DNA of 64,000 bases, taken from assembly GCA_001938995.1 (NCBI GenBank), contig MKZN01000008.1:1-64000 (forward strand). Direction: 5' to 3'. Source of the DNA: Bacillus pumilus (GTDB taxonomy: Bacteria > Bacillota > Bacilli > Bacillales > Bacillaceae). The notes under the pieces are model-generated. The model was not told the origin of the DNA. It was given only the letters and a program-made list of their open reading frames with translations, and did no database searches. Every line of letters begins with the position of its first letter. Position 1 is the stretch's first letter. The translations under genes and the position numbers were made by a program. Below, piece by piece: positions 58,245-64,000 of the stretch.

Positions 58245-59254
58245 GTACACGTTATTCACGCCAAGAGCTGTTTCAGCCGATTGGAAAAGAAGGGCAAAAG
58301 CGGTTGCTCGCTTCGAAAGTAGTCATTATTGGAGCGGGAGCGCTTGGAACTGCAAGTGCTGAAATGCTTGTGCGTGCTGGAGTCGGTTCTGTCACCATTG
58401 CAGATAGAGATTATATAGAATGGAGCAATCTTCAGCGCCAGCAGCTTTATACAGAGCAAGATGTACAAGATCGATTGCCAAAGGCTGTAGCTGCTGAAGC
58501 AAGACTTAAACAGGTCAACAGTGGCGTCCATGTGAGGGGGATTGTGTTAGACGTCACGCCTCAAAATATTGATGAACTCGTTCGTGGTGCGTCAATTGTC
58601 GTGGATGCAACAGATAACTTTGAAGTGCGAATGATTGCGAATGATGCCGCTATCAAACAGGGCATTCCCTTTCTTTACGGAGCATGTGTGGCGAGTTATG
58701 GGGTCCAATTTACTGTGATCCCTGGTGAGACGCCATGTTTACATTGCCTGCTTGAACATTTGCCTGCTCAAGGCATGACCTGTGATACAGCCGGGATCAT
58801 TAGTCCGGTTGTGCAGCAAGTAGCGGCGTATCAAGTGGCAGATGCACTGAAATGGCTAACGGGATATGAAGTGACTCCGATACTAAGATCCTTTGATTTA
58901 TGGACGAATGAACGATCTGACATTCGCTCTGTCTCGTCGTTAAAGAAAGCGCAATGTCCAAGCTGTGGGCTAAAGACATTTCCATTTCTCTCATATGACC
59001 GCAGGGCGAAGGCGGATGTACTGTGTGGGCGCAATACAGTGCAAATTCGAAGTGCTGCCGACATCCCCCCATCTTTAAAAGAAGTGGCATTACGCTTAAA
59101 GGAAGCGGGGATGGATGTGCTCGAAAATCCTCATCTGCTTTCATGTCAAAAGGATGAGTTCAAGCTCGTCTTATTCAAAGATGGCAGAGCACTTGTACAC
59201 GGTACGAGTGATATTGCCAAGGCAAGGACGATTTATCATCAATGGATTGGATAA
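58241..59254 (+). CDS. thiF: ThiF, ThiS adenylyltransferase
   Basis: This 337-residue E1-like enzyme activates ThiS with ATP. The nucleotide-binding [12 protein letters not shown] is near residue 30, the Arg finger region NLQRQQLY follows, and a CPSCG zinc pair lies near residue 240. The start is TTG overlapping the thiG stop, with AAGAAGG about 12 nt upstream. It is normal length for the Bacillus ThiF/MoeB group. Confidence 0.93.
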   Translation: MSTRYSRQELFQPIGKEGQKRLLASKVVIIGAGALGTASAEMLVRAGVGSVTIADRDYIEWSNLQRQQLYTEQDVQDRLPKAVAAEARLKQVNSGVHVRGIVLDVTPQNIDELVRGASIVVDATDNFEVRMIANDAAIKQGIPFLYGACVASYGVQFTVIPGETPCLHCLLEHLPAQGMTCDTAGIISPVVQQVAAYQVADALKWLTGYEVTPILRSFDLWTNERSDIRSVSSLKKAQCPSCGLKTFPFLSYDRRAKADVLCGRNTVQIRSAADIPPSLKEVALRLKEAGMDVLENPHLLSCQKDEFKLVLFKDGRALVHGTSDIAKARTIYHQWIG

Positions 59255-59276
59255 GATTATAGAAGGTGTGATTGAG

Positions 59277-60083
59277 ATGACGATTAAAAAAGCATTGACC
59301 ATTGCAGGTTCAGATTCAGGCGGAGGAGCAGGGATTCAAGCCGATATAAAGACCTTTCAAGAACTAGGTGTATACGGGATGTCTGTCATCACAGCCGTTA
59401 CGGCGCAAAACACACTTGGCGTACACGGCATATATCCACTTTCTGTCGAGGCGCTAAATAGTCAAATAGATGCAGTAGCAGAAGACTTAATGCCAGATGC
59501 CGTCAAAACAGGAATGCTGTGGAGCGCTGAAATGATTCAATTTGTTGCTGAAAAAACAGTTCAACATCAGCTGAAGCTCATTGTAGATCCAGTTATGATT
59601 GCAAAAGGCGGGGCCTCTTTATTGAATGACGATGCTGTCACTGCACTGAAAGAGCATTTATTGCCTGTTAGCTATGCGGTCACGCCCAATCTACCTGAGG
59701 CAGAAGTGCTAACAGGAACTAGCATTCAGACATTAGAGGATCGTTTTGAGGCAGCAGAGCGCCTCTATCAGCTTGGTCCAAAATACGTTGTGATGAAAGG
59801 TGGACACGGCCCTCAAGATGGTCTGATTACAGACCTGCTGTATGATGGAAAAGGGTTTATAAAAGCGACGAATGAGCATATTGATACTCCTCATACACAT
59901 GGTACAGGCTGTACATTTGCCGCTGCACTAACAGCGGAAGTAGCCAAAGGATATTCGATGAAAGAAGCCTTTGAAACAGCAGAAACCTATGTGCACGAAG
60001 CGATCAAATATCCTTTGCATCTTGGCGCTGGTCATGGACCGACCAACCATTTTGCCTATCAACAAAACCGACTCAAAGAATAA
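59277..60083 (+). CDS. thiD: hydroxymethylpyrimidine(-phosphate) kinase ThiD
   Basis: This 268-residue ribokinase-like enzyme phosphorylates HMP and HMP-P for thiamine synthesis. The N-terminus is TIAGSDSGGGAGIQADIKTF, and the catalytic aspartate lies in THGTGCTFAAALTAE. ATG 59277 is preferred; a longer frame from 59115 is antagonistic to the thiF 3' end. It is equivalent to yjbV and ends the operon. Confidence 0.93.
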   Translation: MTIKKALTIAGSDSGGGAGIQADIKTFQELGVYGMSVITAVTAQNTLGVHGIYPLSVEALNSQIDAVAEDLMPDAVKTGMLWSAEMIQFVAEKTVQHQLKLIVDPVMIAKGGASLLNDDAVTALKEHLLPVSYAVTPNLPEAEVLTGTSIQTLEDRFEAAERLYQLGPKYVVMKGGHGPQDGLITDLLYDGKGFIKATNEHIDTPHTHGTGCTFAAALTAEVAKGYSMKEAFETAETYVHEAIKYPLHLGAGHGPTNHFAYQQNRLKE

Positions 60084-60091
60084 AGATGTTT

Positions 60092-60122
60092 AACTGTCTT
60101 CAATTGTGAAGACGGTTTTTTC
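60092..60122 (+). terminator. terminator of the thiamine operon
   Basis: The stem AACTGTCTTCA / TGAAGACGGTT is followed by a T run. Confidence 0.85.
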
Positions 60123-60150
60123 ATGAAAATGAAATTCTTTTCAACGAAAA

Positions 60151-60196
60151 TTGTCAATCTCTTATGATCTATGATAATATTATGATCAGGTACTAA
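60151..60196 (+). promoter_or_regulatory. fabI promoter with FapR operator
   Basis: A -35 TTGTCA (60151-60156), a 16-bp spacer and a -10 GATAAT (60173-60178) precede TTATGATCAGGTACTAA (60180-60196). Its reverse complement matches the FapR consensus TTAGTACCTRATACTAA at 15 of 17 positions. FapR would block initiation when malonyl-CoA is low. Confidence 0.85.
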
Positions 60197-60232
60197 TACT
60201 ATGTCTTGAAAATATAGGAGGCTTTAATACAT

Positions 60233-61009
60233 ATGAACTTTTCTTTAGAAGGTCGTAATATCGTGGTCATGGGTGTTGCCAATAAACGTAGCATCGCATG
60301 GGGAATTGCTCGTTCACTTCATGAAGCTGGAGCCCGTTTGATTTTTACTTATGTTGGAGATCGCCTCGCTGAATCGGTCAAAGAGCTTGCAAGCACACTA
60401 GAACGTGATGATTCAATAATTCTTCCTTGTGATGTCACAAGTGACGAAGAAATTGACAAATGTTTTGCAACAATTAAAGAAAAAGTACAAGTCATTCATG
60501 GTGTTGCGCATGCAATTGCATTTGCGAATAAAGAAGAGCTTGTCGGAGAATATTTGAACACGAACCGTGAAGGCTTCCTTTTAGCACACAACATTAGTGC
60601 GTATTCATTAACGGCAGTAGCAAAAGCTGCACGTCCGCTCATGACTGAAGGTGGAAGCATTGTGACACTCACATATTTAGGCGGAGAGCGTGTCGTCTCT
60701 AACTACAATGTGATGGGTGTAGCGAAAGCATCACTTGATGCAAGCGTGAAATATTTAGCAGCTGATCTTGGAGCAGAAGGTATTCGTGTGAACAGTATTT
60801 CTGCTGGCCCGATTCGTACATTGTCTGCTAAAGGCATCAGCGGCTTTAATACGATCTTAAAGGATATTGAAGAGCGTGCACCACTTCGCCGTACAACAAC
60901 ACCAGAAGAAGTTGGCGATACAGCCCTATTCCTGTTCAGTGATCTTTCAAGAGGCATGACAGGTGAAAATCTTCATGTTGACTCAGGTTTCCATATCATT
61001 GCACGATAA
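60233..61009 (+). CDS. fabI: enoyl-ACP reductase FabI (NADH)
   Basis: This 258-residue SDR enzyme reduces trans-2-enoyl-ACP, the last step in the fatty-acid cycle. The dinucleotide site is GVANKRSIAWGIARS, and the Tyr...Lys pair is in YNVMGVAKASL (YxxxxxxK). The C-terminal NLHVDSGFHI is typical. AGGAGG precedes the ATG. It is a monocistronic, FapR-controlled gene and the target of triclosan-like inhibitors. Confidence 0.95.
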   Translation: MNFSLEGRNIVVMGVANKRSIAWGIARSLHEAGARLIFTYVGDRLAESVKELASTLERDDSIILPCDVTSDEEIDKCFATIKEKVQVIHGVAHAIAFANKEELVGEYLNTNREGFLLAHNISAYSLTAVAKAARPLMTEGGSIVTLTYLGGERVVSNYNVMGVAKASLDASVKYLAADLGAEGIRVNSISAGPIRTLSAKGISGFNTILKDIEERAPLRRTTTPEEVGDTALFLFSDLSRGMTGENLHVDSGFHIIAR

Positions 61010-61025
61010 ACACATAAATGAACCC

Positions 61026-61058
61026 GCAGCATACCAAAACAGGTATGCTGTTTTTTTA
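61026..61058 (+). terminator. terminator after fabI
   Basis: The stem CAGCATACC / GGTATGCTG is followed by eight T residues. Confidence 0.9.
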
Positions 61059-61123
61059 TTTTTCTTCTGATTTAAGACAGCCGCTCATATATATAAGGAA
61101 TGAAGCATTCGGGAGGGATCAGT

Positions 61124-61876
61124 ATGTCAAACAAAGGTGATGAGAATCAAAAGCCGCTCATGTACATTATCCAGCCGAGCTATGATGAATCACAGCCGGC
61201 CATGCAGAATATTGTGAGAAAGCGAAAGAAGTCTGAAGAACCAACAACTAGTAAAAAAAGCAGTGAAGAACTAGTGATTGAAAAAAGCGTGCAGGAGCCT
61301 GTGTCACAGAAGATTGAGAAGAAAAAAGAAGAGCCTAAGATCATAAAAGAACGAGAGGTCACAGAAGAGCCTAAGATCATAAAAGAACGAGAGGTCACAG
61401 AAGAGCCTAAGATCATAAAAGAACGAGAGGTCACAGAAGAGCCTAAGATCATAAAAGAACGAGAGATCACAGAAGAGCCTAAGATCATAAAAGAACGAGA
61501 GATCACAGAAGAGCCTAAAATCATAAAAGAACCAGAGATGATCAAAGAACGAGAGATCATACAAGAGCAAGCAACGGAGCAAGAACAAGACAAACAGCCA
61601 GAAGGCGTTTTTCAAGAAACAAAGCCAGAACCGAGGAGAAAGAGAGTAAAAAAACCTTTAAATCAAATGAGTATTGGGGAGAAGGTCGATTTCCTCACCA
61701 GCCTGCCCCATAATATGCCAAGAGCCCTTTGCCTAATCGAAGCAGAGGGGAAAACATATAGAGGCATCGTGATAGAGCGAAATGAAGATACGGTGATCAT
61801 TCGCACAGCGGGCGGCGGAAATCCGGTAGAGTTGCGGGTCGATCACATTACTTCTATTCATCCGCTTGGGTTTTAA
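61124..61876 (+). CDS. cotO: CotO (YjbX), spore coat morphogenetic protein
   Basis: This 250-residue coat protein is needed for outer-coat assembly in B. subtilis. The N-terminus (MYIIQPSYDESQ) is followed by a Lys/Glu-rich part and a run of 12-residue repeats (about residues 70-135, unit EPKIIKEREVTE). The conserved C-terminal CotO domain begins MSIGEKVDFLTSLP and ends SIHPLGF. ATG 61124 follows GGGAGGG by 6 nt. It is convergent with cotZ. The repeats make the protein highly charged and probably extended. Confidence 0.88.
   Translation: MSNKGDENQKPLMYIIQPSYDESQPAMQNIVRKRKKSEEPTTSKKSSEELVIEKSVQEPVSQKIEKKKEEPKIIKEREVTEEPKIIKEREVTEEPKIIKEREVTEEPKIIKEREITEEPKIIKEREITEEPKIIKEPEMIKEREIIQEQATEQEQDKQPEGVFQETKPEPRRKRVKKPLNQMSIGEKVDFLTSLPHNMPRALCLIEAEGKTYRGIVIERNEDTVIIRTAGGGNPVELRVDHITSIHPLGF
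61331..61546 (+). repeat. 36-bp tandem repeats within cotO
   Basis: Five nearly identical 36-bp units begin at 61331, 61367, 61403, 61439 and 61475, each GAGCCTAAGATCATAAAAGA plus 16 bases. A sixth, diverged unit begins at 61511. Each codes for 12 residues in frame. Units four and five differ from the first three by one codon (V to I). Confidence 0.95.
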
Positions 61877-61887
61877 AGAACAACATG

Positions 61888-61918
61888 AAAAAAAAGTCCC
61901 GTGAAGGGACTTTTTTTG
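61888..61918 (+). terminator. bidirectional terminator between cotO and cotZ
   Basis: The stem AAAAAAAGTCCC / GGGACTTTTTTT serves both convergent genes. Confidence 0.9.
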
Positions 61919-62362
61919 TTAGCAGTTACGGTTGAGGAGTCGTGGATTTAAGCACTCGATTGCGCAGAAGCAGTCAAGATCCACTTCGATGCAGTACTTT
62001 GATTTTTCTAATCGGAACACATCACATAGGGAATCTTTATCTGTAAAATCTAAAATATGACGGTCTTTGTCAAATGCAATAAGCAAGCTGAGTGTTGCGC
62101 AGTGATCAGAGATGTGTTCGACTCTGAAAAACGATGTGCTGAAGCAAGGCCCTGCATCTACTTCTCCGACGTTTCCGAATGCAACGAATGGTTTTGACTT
62201 TGAGGTATATAGAACAAATGGGACAGTGTCACCTAATGAATGAGATGGAGAAAGGAGATTGCTGTAACAGCTAGTCGGACATTCTTCTTCGACAGCATTT
62301 TGTAAGTCATTAATATTTTCAACAGCCTCTGCTACACAGTTCCATGAATGATTGCGGCTCAT
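61919..62362 (-). CDS. cotZ: CotZ, spore crust protein
   Basis: This 147-residue cysteine-rich protein is a main component of the spore crust. The core [18 protein letters not shown] and the C-terminal CIEVDLDCFCAIECLNPRL are shared with CotY in this window, so the two are paralogues. ATG 62362 follows GGAGGG; a longer frame to 62416 is rejected. It lies behind cotY, as in B. subtilis. Confidence 0.92.
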   Translation of the reverse strand: MSRNHSWNCVAEAVENINDLQNAVEEECPTSCYSNLLSPSHSLGDTVPFVLYTSKSKPFVAFGNVGEVDAGPCFSTSFFRVEHISDHCATLSLLIAFDKDRHILDFTDKDSLCDVFRLEKSKYCIEVDLDCFCAIECLNPRLLNRNC

Positions 62363-62460
62363 ATTCAACCCTCCTATACAAGGAATTTTGTTTGAGTATT
62401 TGAGCATTGTCATCATCTACTAGCGATCATTTGATGTCGTGTCGGTTGATGCCTTTGTTT

Positions 62461-62510
62461 CAATCAATGCGGAAGCGGCCGCTTCTTGCGGAGCTCCGCA
62501 TGATTGATTG
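62461..62510. repeat. large inverted repeat in the cotY-cotZ gap
   Basis: CAATCAATGCGGA pairs with TCCGCATGATTGATTG (with a 3-base insertion), and nested palindromes GAAGCGGCCGCTTC and GCGGAGCTCCGC lie inside. It has no T run. It may act as an intercistronic terminator, a processing site or an mRNA-stability element between cotY and cotZ. Confidence 0.75.
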
Positions 62511-62574
62511 AATGTCATTCGTGAGGAAGGGAGATGCCATGACTCGTGACAAGTGAGATCAACGGACAAATGAT

Positions 62575-63066
62575 TTAGCCGTGGTGATGATGTTTTTTAT
62601 CTTTTGTTGGCAGTACTCTGTCAACAAGCTCTGGGTTTAGACATTGAATCGCGCAGAAGCAGTTCAAATCAACTTCGATACAAAAATCCGTTCTTTCTAA
62701 TCCGAAGAAGTCAGGATCACAAGGGTGACACACGCTAAGCGTATGTCCGTGCACATCGACAGGTCTTAACACAGATAATGTAGCACAGCAGTCATTTAAT
62801 TTTTCAACCCGGAAGAAGATCGATTCAAAGCACTGAGAATCGTCTACAAATCCTCCAATGTTTCCGAAAGTAGAGAACAATCCGCCCTTTTTATCGAAAA
62901 GTAAAAACGGAATCGTATCTTTTCCAGAAGCAGTTGGGCTTAATAAATTACTGTAGCAGCTCGTAGGACATTTATCTTCTACAGCTTCCTGCTCTGCTAA
63001 AATCTTATCAACCGCATCGCATACACAGTTTTCATCATGTCGGCCATGGTGTTTTCCGCAGCTCAT
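62575..63066 (-). CDS. cotY: CotY, spore crust protein
   Basis: This 163-residue cysteine-rich protein assembles into ordered arrays in the spore crust. It shows the CotY/Z core [15 protein letters not shown] and [19 protein letters not shown], plus a histidine-rich N-terminus ([11 protein letters not shown]) and a HHHH tail. ATG 63066 lies just after an AAAGGAG-like site; a longer frame from 63087 is rejected. Expression is expected from late mother-cell sigma-K with GerE. Confidence 0.93.
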   Translation of the reverse strand: MSCGKHHGRHDENCVCDAVDKILAEQEAVEDKCPTSCYSNLLSPTASGKDTIPFLLFDKKGGLFSTFGNIGGFVDDSQCFESIFFRVEKLNDCCATLSVLRPVDVHGHTLSVCHPCDPDFFGLERTDFCIEVDLNCFCAIQCLNPELVDRVLPTKDKKHHHHG

Positions 63067-63177
63067 GGATTTCAGCTCCTTTAACAAGGTATTTGACTTT
63101 AGTCCTTAACAACATATGTATGCGCCCTCTAGTTGGTGTGGGTAAATGACTATTTATCTTTGTTGTTTTTGATAAAA

Positions 63178-63207
63178 GGAAAAGCAGAGCTTATCGCTCT
63201 GCTTTTG
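63178..63207 (-). terminator. terminator after cotX
   Basis: On the minus strand the stem AAAGCAGAGC / GCTCTGCTTT is followed by a T-rich run. Confidence 0.8.
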
Positions 63208-63211
63208 TACA

Positions 63212-63694
63212 TTAGAGGATACCAATGGCGATGATTAATGCTGCTAAAATTTGTACAAGTGTTTGAACAGCAACTGCCACATCTGCATCAACTGTAGTAA
63301 CAGATACATCTCGAGAGTTTTCGATGACAAGTTTTTGACGGTTCGCTTGTTTAGTAGTTGTTAATTGTACGAGATCTTGTGCGATTTCATCAGCTAAGTC
63401 ATTATCTGCGATTGATAGATTAATAATGGCTACTAAAGCCAGTTGTACTGCTGTTTGAACAGAAACTGCGACTTGAGCATCAACTGAAGAAACATTGATA
63501 TCGCAGGAATCCCTAATAATGATGACTTCTTCTGAAATTTGCTTGTTTTGTGAAAATTGCTCTGCTATTTGTAAAATGTTTTCATCATCATCACAATGGT
63601 CATGACATACAGGATTTCTATCGAAGTGATGGTGGTGTTCTTGATGTGTACAGTTGCGATCAAGTGCTACCCATGAATAAGGTTTTGATTCCAT
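63212..63694 (-). CDS. cotX: CotX, spore coat/crust protein
   Basis: This 160-residue protein has a His/Cys-rich N-terminus (HQEHHHHFDRNPVCHDHC) and two copies of the CotX/V domain, at residues 57-96 and 122-160. Each has a polar strand followed by a hydrophobic helix (VAVSVQTAVQLAL and VAVAVQTLVQILA). Such domains mediate crust assembly. AGGAGG lies upstream of the ATG at 63694. It stands between cotY and cotW, the usual cotVWXYZ order. Confidence 0.9.
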   Translation of the reverse strand: MESKPYSWVALDRNCTHQEHHHHFDRNPVCHDHCDDDENILQIAEQFSQNKQISEEVIIIRDSCDINVSSVDAQVAVSVQTAVQLALVAIINLSIADNDLADEIAQDLVQLTTTKQANRQKLVIENSRDVSVTTVDADVAVAVQTLVQILAALIIAIGIL

Positions 63695-63779
63695 ATTCTC
63701 TTCCTCCTCTCGTTTACTTTATTAAATGCGAAATATCTATTTTGGTTTGAGGCAAATACCTTGATATGAGCACCCATTT

Positions 63780-64000
63780 TTATTCATTGTTGTTTTGTTC
63801 ATTCTCTTTTCGCTGATGGATACGATGTCTCAATGTGTTTGTTCTTTTTCCACGTTTCGTTTTTGAAACAGTTTCTTCTGATTGTTGAACAACTTGAGTC
63901 TCTTCTTGACGTTTTTTTTCTTTCTGTGATTCAACAAAATCATTCGCCTTCTTTTGAAGGTCTTCAACTAACTTTAAAATATTTCTTTTTTGTTCATCAT
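63780..64000 (-). CDS. cotW: CotW, spore coat protein, 3' part (cut by window edge)
   Basis: The minus-strand frame ends at TAA 63780-63782 and is open to the window end. The visible 72 residues are rich in Lys, Gln, Glu and Arg: LKLVEDLQKKANDFVESQK, then a Gln/Glu linker and RTNTLRHRIHQRKENEQNNNE. The helix and the polar tail match CotW as I recall it, and the position next to cotX supports this. The N-terminus lies outside the window. Confidence 0.75.
   Translation of the reverse strand, partial: DEQKRNILKLVEDLQKKANDFVESQKEKKRQEETQVVQQSEETVSKTKRGKRTNTLRHRIHQRKENEQNNNE

Noticed and set aside
61180..61615. Two antisense ORFs rich in Ser/Phe/Leu repeats opposite cotO
   Set aside because: They are translations of the complementary strand of the 36-bp cotO repeats; no ribosome-binding sites and no function expected.
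62461..62510. Idea that the cotY-cotZ inverted repeat is a CRISPR or mobile-element end
   Set aside because: It is a single nested palindrome with no spacer-repeat array, transposase or duplicated target.

Overview
The window is a stretch of low-to-moderate G+C Firmicute chromosome that is almost fully collinear with the Bacillus subtilis yitU-to-cotW region. Gene order, protein lengths, Shine-Dalgarno sequences and sporulation genes point to a Bacillus of the subtilis-pumilus lineage. My best guess is the B. pumilus/safensis/altitudinis group, which is inferred from gene content and not tested by alignment. Where start codons are adjusted, the choice rests on Shine-Dalgarno spacing (usually 5-9 nt). 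Calls taken from B. subtilis gene order are from memory.

Layout. 1-251: the right-hand end of an IS3-family element, cut by the window edge. 278-4902: two small proteins, then yitU (HAD phosphatase), yitV (esterase), yitW (MIP18/SufT-like), yitY (FAD oxidoreductase) and yitZ (half-size MFS-like protein). 5046-14412: the arginine operon argCJBD-carAB-argF, with AhrC/ArgR-like operators before argC and before carA. 14516-19474: yjzC, an MFS transporter not expected here, yjzD, yjaU, yjaV, med-comZ and yjzB. 19577-21845: FapR-controlled fabHA-fabF, followed by the metalloprotease-like yjaZ. 22886-28565: the app oligopeptide permease (appDFABC). 28668-31120: yjbA, trpS with its T-box leader, and a small membrane protein. 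31483-37207: the opp oligopeptide permease (oppABCDF).

37531-45310 holds the stress and competence block: yjbC, spx under a PerR-like box, yjbE, mecA, cls, coiA and pepF. 45397-47172 holds a 57-codon membrane ORF, the RoxS/RsaE small RNA, spxH (yjbH) and the truncated haemoglobin yjbI. Spx (substrate of ClpXP), SpxH (its adaptor) and MecA (ClpC adaptor) lie close together. 47449-54633: cwlQ, yjbK, yjbL, sasB, nadF, yjbO, prpE and yjbQ. 54690-60083: a TPP riboswitch followed by tenA-tenI-thiO-thiS-thiG-thiF-thiD (thiamine synthesis and salvage). 60180-61009: fabI with its own FapR operator. 61124-64000: the spore-coat cluster cotO, cotZ, cotY, cotX and the 3' end of cotW, the coat genes after cotO all on the minus strand.

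I found no clearly new multi-gene system such as a phage, CRISPR array, defence island or biosynthetic cluster. The most informative signals are the RoxS sRNA with a Rex-like palindrome at its start, and an in-frame membrane/signal extension on PepF with two well-formed starts. Others are an in-register 36-bp repeat tract in cotO, an internal duplication in CotX, loss of the expected catalytic serine in YjaU and of one CxxC cysteine in SpxH, and several small unannotated ORFs.
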